DNA of 64,000 nucleotides, taken from assembly GCA_008973525.1 (NCBI GenBank), contig WACJ01000524.1, positions 930,001 through 994,000 on the forward strand, in the 5' to 3' direction. The notes under the pieces were generated by a model that did no database searches, had not been told where the DNA came from, and saw only the letters and a program-made list of their open reading frames with translations. Source of the DNA: Stenopsyche tienmushanensis. Taxonomy: Eukaryota > Arthropoda > Insecta > Trichoptera > Stenopsychidae. The translations under genes were made by a program, and so were the position numbers. The number at the start of each line of letters is the position of its first letter. The first letter of the stretch is position 1. Shown here one piece after another: positions 25,101 through 40,100 of the stretch.

Positions 25101-28100
25101 TCTTCTCCCGTGATAACATCTGGCGACATTAATTATGGACTGTTATTTAATTCGCATTTCGCGTTTTGATCGGGTTCGAAAGTGTTTGATTGCATATAGA
25201 CAATTGAATTTCTCACACTGTGAAAATTACACAATTGACAATAGCATTCATAAATCACCTAAGACAAGAATACTCCCGGTTAGTGACACCAAATTACCTG
25301 TTATATTTGTCACAGAGTTGTAGTTTTTGCTTAGTTGTCGTTGATCATCTCTGCGACATTCACCTTTATGTGCACGAGTTGGACTGTCTTCCTGTGTGGT
25401 TTAAAATCATCTTTATACGAAGTGAAATGTGATTGACTTGAATATGAATTCATTCATATTTATCAAAAGAAAAGTATCACGAAATTCGCATTTTGATGAA
25501 TTCGCAAAGTACGTAGATAATTAATATCATTTGTGATCCGACAGTGAAGCATCTATGTTCCGTTTGTCATAAAATTTAAAGCGAATCAATTCGTTTTCGG
25601 TCAGAAATTTGATAAGTGTTTGACGGGTGTCTAATTGAAGATTTTGTTGAATGTCTGGCTTAATGTGTTCGCTTACAATTATAGATTTAAATACGTGAAT
25701 TTTTAGAAAATCTCTCTGTAAAATAAAACAAGAATATGACGTGTAATTAATAGATATTCATCTGTTACGTTCATCGTAAAAACCATCGCTAACAACATAA
25801 AACATGTGATTCAAACACTGAAATGGTGCAAGGATAAAAATGTAGTGCTCTGAACAAACGGAGAGAGTGTAAAAACGATTTATGGTTTCTAGACGAAAGT
25901 GATCGAACATCATAGATGATGCATAAGAAACGTTCCAATCTTGCACAATAAAAATGCTTTGTATGCAAATGATCCGTTTTTGCGGCGTTCCTCCGCAAGA
26001 TGTGTTATCGAGACCGTTGAATCGTGAATTCGAAAACATTGTTCTGAAGATGAAGGAAAAACAAGTCAATTAAAATGATGCATCGAGCACCATCGGTGAT
26101 TCCACAGCCAACTCCATAATTTCTCAACGCTCAGTGATGTTGTTAAATGTGTGTACCGTAGAGCATGTGAAGATGAAGTCGCGTGTGACGTTCCGTGAGT
26201 CTGACGACCTCAGCATTACATCAGGGTTTGAACAAGATTCACTTGAACCTGTGTCAGCCATAAAAGAGGTATACTAAACAATGAAAGAAGCCATTTCAAT
26301 GTCTTTATGCTAAGAGAAGAACCGCGTAAATCAAGGCCATACAGAGATAAATTGAGTAATAAATTCGCAGTTATTATTTATATATTTATATTTATTACTA
26401 TTAACTATTTAAAATCAATCCATTTGACAATACAATTCAAAGTTTGATAAGAGAAGTAGTACATTTTAAGTCTTCAAATCCAATTTCTTATTAAAAAAAT
26501 CCTATAAAAGTTTTTTTTTAAATGTTCATTTTCATCTTTAATTGTTAAAAATTGAAAATTTTCAGCAATTGCAGATGGAATTATTGCACATTTTTTGACG
26601 AAATTTTCATATCAACCTACCAAACGAAAAGTTGAACATTTCCAAATTCACAAAATAAAAACAATGCAAAATTTTCAAGCTTTTGATCTTATCCGTATTT
26701 TAATAGTAAATTGCCTTTTATGAAAACAACAATTATATGCGCTTATTTTGAGTAAGTATGGGCTAATTATACGTGTACATGTGTAGCAAAGTCATTAAGA
26801 AACTGTATCATTATTTAAAGAATTTAGAAAATGTGTCAAAATGTCGTTTTTACCGGTTATTACTTTCATGTCATCATCTTTTGCACTCTCTCGTCCGACG
26901 TACCTTAAAACCAGACAGAAATAAAGAATTTTATTTAAGGCGTTCGAATTGTCATTATTATAAACTCTTCATTTAATTCATTGATAAAGGTATCAAAGAC
27001 TTCAGACGTTATTCCTGTTTATAAATAAAATATATTCGGTTTTGAGAACATCAGCCTTCCTACCGGAGTCTTTTTATGTCAATAGCATATCAAAATACTA
27101 AGGGGATTCGTCATTTTATGCTTTTCCACTTTAAAATGAGTTGTAATGCGATACAGACATCTAGGAAAATTTGTAGCGTTTACGGCAAAATTCTTAAAGT
27201 CAACAAGTGTCAACGATGGTTTCGAAGATTCTCAAGTGGCAATTTTAGCCTAGTTGATGACCACCGAAGTGGAAGACTTGCACACGATTGGCAAAAGTTA
27301 CAGATAGGGCGTTTGGATTCCTCACCAATTGTCCGACACAAATAGGGATCAACAACGAAGTAGCTGCATCGCTTATAACTAGACACCTTAACGAGCAATT
27401 TCTACACCGGATTATAACTTGTGATGAAAAATGGATATTATATGACAATGTTAAAATAACTAAGCAGTAGTTTTTAATTAATCAACTGGCTGTACCAACT
27501 CCTAAACCTTCTTTGACTATAAAAAGGTCCTCTTGAGCATATGGTGGGATTGTGGTGGGATAATACACTTTGAATTTCTAAAACTAGGAGAAACTATCAA
27601 TGCACAAATTTATTGCTCACAATTAGATAGAGTAAATGCAAAGTTATTAGAAAAACATACAAATTACGTCAACCAAAAAGGATATTGCATCATGATAATG
27701 CCAGACCCCATGCAAATAAAGTAACTCTGGAAAAAAATAGGGAATTCATTTAGGAACTGCTATCTCATCCACCATATTCGCCAGATATTGCACCGTCTGA
27801 TTATTATGTATTCAAAGTTCTAGGCACTCCATTGAAAATAAGACGTTTTGAAATGTAAATGAAGTTGAAATTCACTTAAATAACTATTTTTCGTCAAAAT
27901 CAGCCTCTTTTTATAAAAGAAAGATTGAAACTTTACCTGAAATATGACAAATATTTATAAATAGTAATGGAAATTATATAATTGATTGAATAATTAAAAT
28001 AAAATCGTAACAATTTTTTTTTTCGTTTTAATTCGAAATAATTGATTACTTATGGGTCTCCCTAATATAAATAACATAATGCTTTTGAATAAACTGGACA

Positions 28101-31100
28101 TTTGTAAGATGACTTAAATAAGTTTTTTTAAAGCATGTTTAAAGGTTTGTCATATGCTGCTTGGGTTTGTCATATGACGACAATGGTAATGATTCTTAAA
28201 ACTAATTTATATGGTAATGGTAATTGTTTGCGGTTATACTTAATTTAGTTTTCCCTAAACATAATAACAAATAAGTTATATTTCAATGCTTATATTGAAC
28301 GAAACTCCCAAATAAATAAACTAAATGTGGTCCATAAATAACACTTCAATCTTAAATATCTGGAAATAGAACATCATTAAAATAATTGAGTGTATATCAT
28401 TGTGCTGTAAAAACTTAGTAAAAATGTCCATCAATATGGAATTTTATGGAAAATAACTATTATACATATCTAGTCTAGAATTTAAACAAATATAAAAATG
28501 AAATAATGTCTTAAATTCATAACATTGTGTCGTTTATAAGATTTTCGTAATATTCAGGTCAAAAGAGTCGGGGGCCGAATTAAAATCTTTTTAGAGCCAA
28601 ATTTGACTCGCGAGTCGTGGTTTATGGATCGCTGATCTATTATAGTGTCTTAAAATATTTGTTTTTTTCAGGCCACGCAGTTAAAATCCAATCTCAAAAA
28701 GCTTGACATTACGAGGGCTGGATTTCAACAACTCCCTGATGATTATTTGTTCCATCAAGATCTCGAAGAATTCCATGCCGGCTTCAATGAACTCCGCAAA
28801 GCCAATTTTGACTCTTTGGCTTCGGCGAAAAACCTGCATACCCTACAATTGCACTACAACCGCTTAAATATGTTTCCTAACGAACTGCTCGAATTGAAGA
28901 ATTTGAAGATCCTCAATCTGTCCGACAATGACATTGAAGTTCTTCCTGATGAGATTTCACGCCTGAAATGGTGAGTACTTTTAACATGTGAAATTTCTTC
29001 ATCACTGAGCACGGTCAATAGTCAGGATGTTTATCATTAATGCTCTTTTTACTATTATTCCACGCATACTGTTTTAAGCAGTGAACGTCATCCGGATGGC
29101 GTACCACCTTGGAATGACACGGTTATTCTTGGAGGAAGCTATCGTCTTTTCAAGTAATTTTTTCCCAATGATACACCTCCAAAATACGAAAAATTGGGCG
29201 TCTACAATGCCTCATAAATACGCTATAACAATAAAATTATTAATTCAGACTATAGCTTGTTATGTGGAATAAATGAATTGAAAGGATACAATGGATAACA
29301 CTGTTGAGAGATAATTTGAAAGTAGTTTGTATCTAATTTCTGAATCCATTGCCAATTTGCGCTTATTTTGGCTGCACACGTATGACTGAGAATAAAATCA
29401 TTTTTATCGTAATCACGTACTATTCCAAATAAAAAAGCAAAAAGTGAAGACTGTGGTGCTATATGCAATCGTATCTAGAAGCAGAAGATTTAGTCGCTTA
29501 CACGATGCTATATGTATAATAATTTCCGCTGTGTTTTCTACGCTCTGCTGGCGAAGCGAGACCTTCCCCTTGTGTGATGATGATGAGGCCCAAGAAGTAC
29601 GCCAACGCCAAGATTGGTCAATCGATTTTATCTTCCATGGATAATTGAAATTTGTTTCGAGACCATCATACACTGTTTCCCAAAAGAATCATTTTCTAGG
29701 TCGTCGGGTCTTGCCCGCTTTAAGTCGAATAGTGAAATTTTCCAATGATCCATATATACTGAATAAACCAAAGTGTTTCGTTTGTAAGCAGTTCAGCGGT
29801 TAAGCGGTCAAATCGGCAACCCGATTCTATTGGGTTCAAACCCACATGTGACTGGCGAGACCACATTTTTAAAAATATACACGCTATGAAAACCCATGTT
29901 AAGTGGTTAGTAATAGTCTCATAACAATTTGTTCATTCTTATTTACTTTTTAATGAACAAGAACATTTATCTTGATTTGGTACGAATTCATCAAGTAACT
30001 CATTTTAGATGAAAAATCCAAATGTTATCATCATTCATTTTGTAATATTATACCGATTTCAACAGCTAAAACCTTTGCTCTCTTACATCATGTTGTTCCT
30101 GTTGTGAAATATTGCGGAAAAAAGACATATAATTAATATGAACATAATTATGTTTCGCAGTCCTTAAGCTGGTCAATTTTTATTATTTTATAGTTGATCT
30201 CCTAAATGTTCCATTCTAAAATTTATTATAAAACATATGGAGATTGTTTTTAACAACATCGATAGCTTAAAAATATAATTAAAGAGCGGTCTTAGGCAGG
30301 TACTGCAGCTCAAAGTATGATTTGATCATATGCTTGCTTTCTAATAGCTATTCACGGCTCCAAATCCTTGATGGATTTTCTATTTATCGACAAAATACCA
30401 ACTCGCATATACTTTCATATTTTTTACCTGAGTCTTGTGAACGATATAGCAAACTAATGATTATTTAAAACTCAGTCTTTATAGCATTTGGCTAAATGAA
30501 GGGTTATAATCACATTAGCTATGATACAGCAATGTCATTAATATTAATTCATACAAATACAAGCTTACATCATTTTACAAACTTTCATATAACATAATTG
30601 TGTTGCCTTATAATAGTTTATTTTACAACTAGTAAATCAAAATTTAAAATAAATGATTAAAAAGACAAAACCTTCCATATAGTAGAAAGATTAGCGTCAG
30701 CTAGCCTAGATTTCTGAATTGTCTTGGGATAAATTATTCACCATATGGATAAAATTTGATCTTCCTTATAAATTAAAACGTAGTTTAACAGTAAAATCTG
30801 CTGATTTTACGCGTCAACTACAATTTAACTGACTTTGGGACTTTTGTTTTCTTCCCATTCTATGTAAAATAAAATCAAAACTAACTAACGATCAATTCAA
30901 CAAAATATTGTTTCCAACTAGACAATCTAAAGGATACAATTGCCAGAAAACGGCCAGAATTAGCAAACAGACGAGGCGTTATTTTTCATCACGATAACGC
31001 CAAGCCTCATGTGTCTTTGCTCGTCAGAAATAAATTATTATCATTTGACTGGGATGTTTTACCTCATCCTCCATACTTTCCGGATATTGCCCCTTCAGAT

Positions 31101-34100
31101 TATTATTTATTTCTTTAATTAAAAAATTCTTTACGTGGTAAAAATATTAATTCAAAAAATGATATAAAAATATATCTTGATCAATATTTTGCCAACAAAC
31201 CTGGGAAATTTTGGAAATAAGGCATTATGAGACTTCCGGAGAGATGGATAAAAGTAATAGAACATAATGGATCATATATTATTCAATAAATTTTGATGTA
31301 ATACAAATTATTGTTTAGTTTTTTCTTAATATGAAAACGAAAGAAACTTATGGGACACCCTAATATATGTGTTGGAGCATTTTATGAGGATATTAGCTTC
31401 AGTATCATTGTGGCATATATAGTGAACAATCTTTGTGTCAGCTTCCTCGTGATATTCACAAGATAATGTGTCTTGTTGAATTTTTACAACTTTATCTCCG
31501 TCAACCTTGAATCGGAAACAATGTTCATAAACGTGAACTATTTATTATAAGGTATTAAAAAAAATTGTTCCAACTTTTAAAAAAATGACAATTTTCTGAT
31601 TAGCTTCAGCAAGTTTGAACCAGTCTGGTACTATCTTAAAAAGCAGTAAAGAGTCTGGTAACACTTATAAATGATTGCTTATTTTATTAATTTATAGAAA
31701 ATTCAAACTCAACGCGCACTCAGTCACCAGACTGTCATAATGATCAATGATAGTCCAGAAACACGCCAGAACACAACCTTATTAATTATCCACATATATT
31801 AGATGACCCTCAATTTATGCTGCCAGCTCGGTATATGAGTAAATAGCGATGTTATAATATTTTTTAAATGTTAGTTTATTTTTGTAAATCCAGTCACTTG
31901 TAGACTGTTCTACATGACTGTCATTTTAATAAATTAATATTTCATCACTTATTAAATATATCACCACGCTGAAAATGTTTTTCATAGTCTGGGTTATAAG
32001 TTTGAACTGAAGAGAACAGAAAAATCAATTTTATGCAATGACAATTTCTGCATTCAGTGCATATTTTTACACTTTCTTTTATGAAGACTAGGAATAGGAG
32101 TCGACTACAGTCAGAGCATGACTTGAGATGCTGAAGACGTGACCACTTTTTGAAGTGCTTTCAGCGCTAACGCTATCTTTTCGCAACTAGAACAATGATT
32201 ACAAGTTGTAATTTATTACAACATTGTAACGATAATAATATATTATTTTTGTGTTTGTACAATATAAGCCATTTTAGTAGGTATAAGGTCGAGGCCGAAA
32301 AAAGTTATGAACCCCTGTTCTAATACAACCAAAAAAAGAAATATATATTTTACTCGAATTTCCGAAGCAAATGTATCCTGTGACTTTCCAATTTATATAA
32401 GTATTAGGCCTATTGCTTAAACCATTTCCTCAAACTTTCTCCGATATTCAAATACTCGTATCAGGGGCTATAATTTTCCTTATAGATCAAATGCTACGAA
32501 ATGTACAAAATTATATTTTCTTTTGATGAAAAGTGATCATCTACTAAATATGAATTTAAATTTTAAGCATCTTGCTACTAAAAGCCTGATAGAAATCAAA
32601 AGTATGATAATAACAGTTGGCGTTACATCCCATGGTGTTTCTTCATCGGCGTCGGCATTTCTACCAGACGATGAACTAATTATGGTATTTTTTCGTGCAG
32701 CCATACTGTTTGCTGCATTGAAATGATGATTAGTACAGTCCATTCGTATAAAAAAATACTCAAGAAAATTAAATTATGCTCCTAAATACGTGATCATTTT
32801 TCAAAATAAATTGAATTCCACGCTAATTGGCGCTTGTGTGATTCATTAACGATTTTATGAATTTGGTCCTGAAAAATGGCACATTTCAAATGAATCAATT
32901 GGAATACAATATTTAGCATTGGATTGTTCTTCAGCGATGGTTGGCGTGTACGAAGACGATTACATTAGCCTGGCCAATGTCCGGCGGATGTGTGAGGGCC
33001 AGGTGGGGGTGGGAGGTGGTCGGTGGCACGCGCGCCACTGCACACAACAGCCTCACTGTTTATCCTAAACGCCCGCGTGCCAACGTACCAGTGCCAATTT
33101 TCCGACTGTGCACCATTGATTATTTACCAATCTAATATTGCATGTGACCGCTTTTCATTGCAAAATTTTTGAGAAACATTTTTTGATCCACGACACAATA
33201 GTTTGAAATTGTAATTGTTTTGCCGAAATGTGAATGGATACAATATCACCGAGAACGGTAAATACAAACAGTTATATCATCACTTAATACGATTAAAAAT
33301 ATTTTAATATGCATACGTGAAGTGAATTTAGGATTCCTGTTCATGTAACAAAAAAATGTTCTTGTGCCACGATGTCTAAATGGAAACAAAGCCTTTTGTA
33401 TGAAATTGAACTTAAAAATATGAAGATAATACGATTATTACACATATAAGTCGTTTAGTTTGATTTGTGAAAGTGATACATATATATATAACATTGTTCA
33501 CAAAAATGCAACAAAGCTTTATTATTTTATGCAATTGACCTGGAATTTATCCTATATGTCTTTGTATAGTTTTTTTGGATATATTTTGAACTGAATTGTT
33601 AGCAGTCTTATATATAATTTGACAATACAATGACCATAAAATTTATTTAAGAAGTATTTGACTCTAAATGATTGATGGTAAATTTAAACGCAAACGAAAT
33701 CATTACTAAAAATGCGTACATTTTATAAAAAGAAAATACTTAATTCCGGATGATATTTGTGTAGATCGAATGGAAGGTTTTTAAAATGAGATCATTTTAG
33801 TATTGGATTTCATTGGAAATCTTGGGATCAATTGAAAACTAGCACGATGTATCATCATCGACGTAAATGGATTTCAATGCAGAGCCTTCATCCATATTAT
33901 CATTTAAAATACTGTTTTTATAATACCACGCATCTTTATAATTATTTTATAACATCAAGAATACCTTGAAAAACTAATGAAAATTATTAGTGTGAAATTG
34001 CATTTAACAACAAAAATATTGCATATGTAAGGCCACCAGCATTTGATTTATACAACGTTCAATTAAAATATTTGCTTCAAGATTTGATAGAAACGAAGCA

Positions 34101-37100
34101 AAAATGTTTTAAAAAATGCAAAGAGGTTTTGCAGATAAACATAGAAAATAGAGAACAGCTAAAATATTTCGAATATTTGTGTTTGACAAAAATTTCAGCA
34201 TAAAATGTTTCTTATCAAGCATTTTTGAATCGTCAATCAAAGGAAAAATCATAAAAACAATACAATAGAAAGCACATTTTGATTTGTGTACTTCTTTTCA
34301 GAAAAGATCTACTTTTATTAAGCGAATATTGGGTGTTTTATTGAATTAAAAATGTCTATTTTTGTCTTAGTTTCGCTTTATAATTTGCTGTATACTAAAA
34401 ATGTCTTAGTTTCATAATGTGATGTAGCTCGAAAACGCACCAATTCTATCCGTTTTGAGGTGGAAATCGCTCTATTTTTTAAATTATAAATGGGAAAACT
34501 TCGTTGCGGACAAACGAAATGTATGAGACTGTAGTGTACTTGATTCATGAAAAACGTAATACCCAAGTGAATGCCCGTTTTCATAATAGTCGATTTATGA
34601 CCCTTTCATTGCTGTATGAGAATTGTATGAATCTATTCGTTATAAATTATCATTTTAATTTCAAATTAATGATATAAATGCTTTTCAAATTATGATTTCT
34701 TAACAATTTTGGAGGCAATAAAAATGTTGACGCCTCGTTATAAACAAGTGGAAGTTCCGATATCATCTCGGAGACGCTTATCTTTTGTCGATTGGGTCCT
34801 TGATGATTCTTAATTACCCATCTCAAACCATTTCCTCGTCTTGGTTGAAAGCGAAAAATACAATTGTTTCTAATATGGAAAATTCCTGATATGTATCTTG
34901 CCGAGGTGTTGACCAATCGTCCCGGTTGAGCACTGACCGTTGCAAACTTCTTGCAACACCATCAATCCATCTTTGAAGCCTCTTCCATTGTTTTCGTACG
35001 CCATTATATCGCCCAACTGCCTAAACTCTACCTTTTCTACTTTCATTTTCTCCAATCGAGAAATTATATTGCACCAAAGGCGATAAATTTGCATGTTAAC
35101 GTGCGATGTTTGGATCGAAATAATTGCCTTTTAATGAAGCTTACAAGCCTATATCGACTAATGAGTTTTAACAGTAATAATAATGGCCATATCTACTTAT
35201 TTGAAAAAATACATTTATGATAAAAAAAATATTTAAAACGATTTTAAATTTAGTTTCATCAACAATCATTAATAATTTATTGATATCCTGTGTCACAAAT
35301 TGTGGCTTATGATCAAACTGTTTCTAGATTTTTGCTTTAATAAGCAGCAATAGCAAATAATTAGTGTCAGTAAATTCTAAGCTATTTCTTTATTTTCAAA
35401 TATTTTAGTAGAAATCCTGAAAAAAGCCTTATTTTGATTATATAAAATTAAAAATACGTTAAATATATATAATATTTTTAAATTTATGAGGTAAATACTC
35501 GTACATTCATTTTGGCATAATGCATAAATAAAACACAATAATTTAAGCAAGCCTGTCAGAGATGATCATTAAGATTACTTCCTAATATCGTGACTGACCT
35601 TCCAGCTTCAAAGCATAATTGCCTATTCATTAGTGTTGATGAAACAAAAACTTCATTAATTTGCATTAAATGTATTGAATTATCTCATGTTTGTGGATTA
35701 GTCGAAAATGCAAATAACTACTATTCCAAATGCTTTTCGATTAAGACTCACGATAATGATTTTCGCGCGAGAAAACGCATGCTTTGCGTATGATTACTAT
35801 AATTTATGACGCTCTAATTTTTACGTGTTACAAAATCGACTTTCATTTTATGCAACATGAAATACTAGCCCGTTTTTTATTTAAAATACTATTTTATACA
35901 CTATTTATATTCCTTGTTCAGCATGAATGCTAAAAATTATGTTTGTCTTGCTTGCAGTCTGGAAGAGCTACAAGTCAGTGGAAATGAATTATCGACTCTA
36001 CCGGAGAGCTTGCAAGAGCTTACATGTCTTAAAACTTTAGAAGTTGCGAGGAATCGTCTTCAAGTAATACCGAACTTCCTGTGTAAGGACATGAGGACTT
36101 TGGGTCTTTTGGTAAGCATGTTTCGTCTTCAAAACATTCACAAATGTTCATATTCATTTGCAAACATTATAGAAAGCGGCCTTCAGCGTAAGTTCTTTTA
36201 GTCCGGAAATATTTCAAAACGTCATGTAATTAATTATTTATTTAATGTCGATGCCAACCACTAACGAATATTGCATAGTTTTATTGTGATAAATTAATAA
36301 ATTGATTTCAGGATATTCATGCTGCTAGATTAGACAACAATAAGAATATAGTAAGCCAAAATGCCACATATCCCGGAAATAACCTAAATAGTGAAGAATC
36401 AAGACCACTCAGTAGGGTGAATCTGAGAGATAATCAGCTCAAAGGAAGTATCATTCTTGGAAACTATGGGGTAAATTATCAATTTTTATATTTCTTTACT
36501 AGCTTAAATTTAATGCAGATTTATTTTGGGAGATTAAAGCATCATATTTTTAACGTGTATTGACGATGTATGTGAAATATTTCATAATCACTAAAAATTC
36601 CATGATTTACAAATTTTATAATGATCTTCTTACGTTGATACTTTCGTTGTATTTCTTCAAAATAAGTATGCTTTTTTAAATCTGTAGTAAAAATAAATGT
36701 GATTTAAACTCTTGCTATGGAGCATCGCGAATATGCTAATCTTTTACGTAACTTTATTATGAAATTTATCCATTTAAATTTTCATCTCAATAAGATCTTA
36801 TTAGTATATTAAATATTAGGGTGTCCCATAAGTTTCTTTCGTTTTCATATTAAGAAAAAAATAAACAGTAATTTGTATTATATCAAATTTTATTGAATAA
36901 TATATGATCCATTCTGTTCTATTACCTTTCTCCATCTCTCTGGAAGTCTCATAATATTTTTTTGCCAAAATTTCTCAGGTTTGTTGCAAAATTTTGATCA
37001 AGGTACATTTTTATATCATTTTTTGAATTAAAATTTTTACCACGTAAAGAATTTTTCAATGAAAGAAATAAATAATATTCTGAAGGGGCAATATCTGGAA

Positions 37101-40100
37101 AGTATGGAGGATGAGATAAAACATCCCAGTCAAATGATAATAATTTATTTCTGACGAGCAAAGACACATGAGACCTGGGGTTATCGTAGTGAAAAACAAC
37201 GTCTCGTCTGTTTGCTAATTCTGGCCGTTTTCTGGCAATTGCATCTTTTAGATTGTCTAGTCGGAAACAATATTGTGTTGAATTGATTTGTTCACCTTGC
37301 TGAAGTAGCTCATAATAAACTACCCCCTTCCAGTCCCACCAAATGCATAGAAAAACTTTTTTTGGATGTAGGTCAGGTTTAGCTACAGTTAAAGCTTCTG
37401 TACCTTTGGTCCAAGACCGTTTACGTTGGATATTTTCATAGAGTATCCAACTTTCATCTCCAATGAGTCTCTTCAAAAAAGGTTGGCTATTATGTGGTTG
37501 GAGAAGAAAATCGCATGTTGAAATACGCTGAAGTTTATTTGAGTCAGTCGATGGAATTTTTAACTTGTTAGCTATTTCGTGAACAGTATATCGCGGGTTT
37601 TCTTCAAACATGGCTATGATTAGATCTGTGTTCATTTGCGAAACAATCTTATGGGACAACCTAATATTATATTGTGATTATTGACCAAATTATCTTTTGG
37701 TTAATGGTACAAATCTATTAATTCAAATTTATATTTTCAGAATTTAACACAGCTCGATGTGAGTGATAACAGCATCGAAAAATTAGACCTTAGCGCTTTA
37801 GATAATTTGGAAGTTGTGCAATGTACAAAAAATCAATTACAAGAAATATCTTTGAATGGTCGAGCTCTAACATCACTCGTCGCAGATTGGAACAGTAACA
37901 TATCAAAACTTTTTTTTATGTCGATGGCTTAAATGTTATTCTTAGATTATATGAGATATCGTTTTGTAGGAATTGAAAGAATGCGAGTTAAGCCCGCTCC
38001 ATCAAGATTGCAACATATGGATGTGTCCCACAATAGCTTCACTACTTTACCAGATTGGCTTGGAAGTTGCCACGAACTTAGAGTGCTATTTGCTAGTCAT
38101 AATAAATTGACAAGTCTTCCTGAGCATTTATTTTGTAGTGAATTGAGCTCTCTGCATACTCTTCGTCTGGGTTACAACAAGCTTCATACTCTGCCTTCAG
38201 TGCCTAGACTTCGAATACCACTGCAAGAGTTGTTTCTTCAAAACAATTGCTTGCATTCACTTCCAGCTAATTTTTTCGCAGCGTGTGATCAATTGAAAGT
38301 TTTAAATTTATCTAACAATCGTTTAACACAGCTTCCGAATGTCATAGAACCGTTGGATATGGAAAAACTATATTTGACAGCAAACTGTTTGAATGATAAC
38401 GTTATGGAGACAATGCGAAGTTTTTACAGACTTAGAGTACTTCATATAGCATACAATTGTTTGACAATGTTGCCAGAACATTGCGTAGCGTCATGGTCTC
38501 AAATGGAAGAACTAGTTTTATCCGGGAACAATATACAGCATTTACCAAATAATTTAGCAGGACTTCCTCATATAAGAATATTGAGAGTTCATTCGAATCG
38601 ACTACAAAGCACGCCAACGTTTGCTTATAGTTCTACATTAAAAGTATTGGATTTGGCCCATAACGAGTTGGATGTTATAAATCTCGTTTCATTAGTACCT
38701 AAGCAGTTACAATTCTTGGATATATCCTGTAATACAAAATTGAGGGTCGATCCGAAACAATTTCATATGTATAGATCTCAGAGACCTATGAGTCTCGTTG
38801 ATGTATCTGGACAGAATAGAGTGACACTTCCATCACAGCCATGGCCCCATTATGAAGGAAATGAAGGCTCAATGGAACCACCATGGAAAGTCGGATTTTC
38901 AGAAACTGCTGGTAATAGAAAATATCTTTGTGTTTCTCAAATTCGATTGCCTGCATTTTGTAATATAGAAGGCTTATTTGGAATGGTCGATGGTGGTATT
39001 GATAATGAAATATCAAATATTCTTGCTAAATCCATTCCAAGAATATTGCTGGAAGAAAGAGCCGTTAAAGAAACAGCCAATGATTATATGAAATATACAA
39101 TTTTGTCGACGCATAGAGAGTTGCGCGAAAAAGGACAAAGAAATGGAGCTTGTATAACGCTTTGTCATATATCAAGATCTAAATCTCAAACAGAATTGGG
39201 TTTTGCACCGACGCCTAGAAGATATATCTTAAGGATTGCGAGTGTTGGTGAAGCATCAGCAGTTTTGGTTCGTCCATCCGGTCCAGTCAAATTGACACCG
39301 AATCATATCAACCATCGTGTCGGAAATGCAGAAAGGTATCCTCATGTCGTTCCAAATCCGGAAATCGCTCAAGCGATCTTGCAAGAAAATGATGAATTCT
39401 TGATTTTAGCCAATAAAAAACTTTGGGATGTGATTGATATAGGCTCTGCCGTCGAAGAGACGCGCTCTGAAAAAAACGTTATTTTAGCAGCAAAACGTTT
39501 GCAAGATTTGGCGCAAAGCTATGGTGCTGAAGATAATCTTTCAATTATGATCATACGTTTTAATGATCCTGGGTCCGATGTAGATCAATTGATGCGTGAA
39601 TTGAGGCATACAATTAAGAAGAGTAAAGCCCATACGAATTCTGTACCTCCGACTATTTGTCAATCTGGTTGTTGTTGTGAATATCAGAACAATTGCTGTC
39701 ATGCTATAAATCAGATTCAATTAAAACCACATGGAAGCGATAGATCTTCTCCGAGTGGTCAAAGTGATCAGACCGCAGAAACTGTTACAGCGAGGCCTGC
39801 TCAAGCAGTTCTGGAGCAGAAGCATAATTCGAATCAAAATAATCTGAATCACTTCTTGAGTACAAACAAAATAATTCCTAGGGCACCGCAGCCGCCCTTA
39901 ATTATTCAGGAAGGTATGCGAAAGATGGGCAGTGAGCGCAGAAGCTGTAGGGGTGTTGCTAAGGCCATAAGGGCGCGTATTGAAGAACAGAGAGAAAACG
40001 AAAGGGAAGACACTGATTCGGCAGTCTCCGAGGAACAGTTTAAATGTTGGGAGTATATGTTGGAACAAAATACGCAGCTTCTTTTTGATAAAGAATTGAA

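Noticed and set aside
35590..35793. 67-codon plus-strand frame in Phlpp intron 3
   Set aside because: No splice signals link it in phase to Phlpp exons and no domain is visible; probably chance.
37933..37969. ATG-started 840-codon frame taken as the start of a separate gene
   Set aside because: The ATG lies in the 75-base intron of Phlpp. The frame continues from upstream exons after splicing and encodes the middle of the repeat domain.
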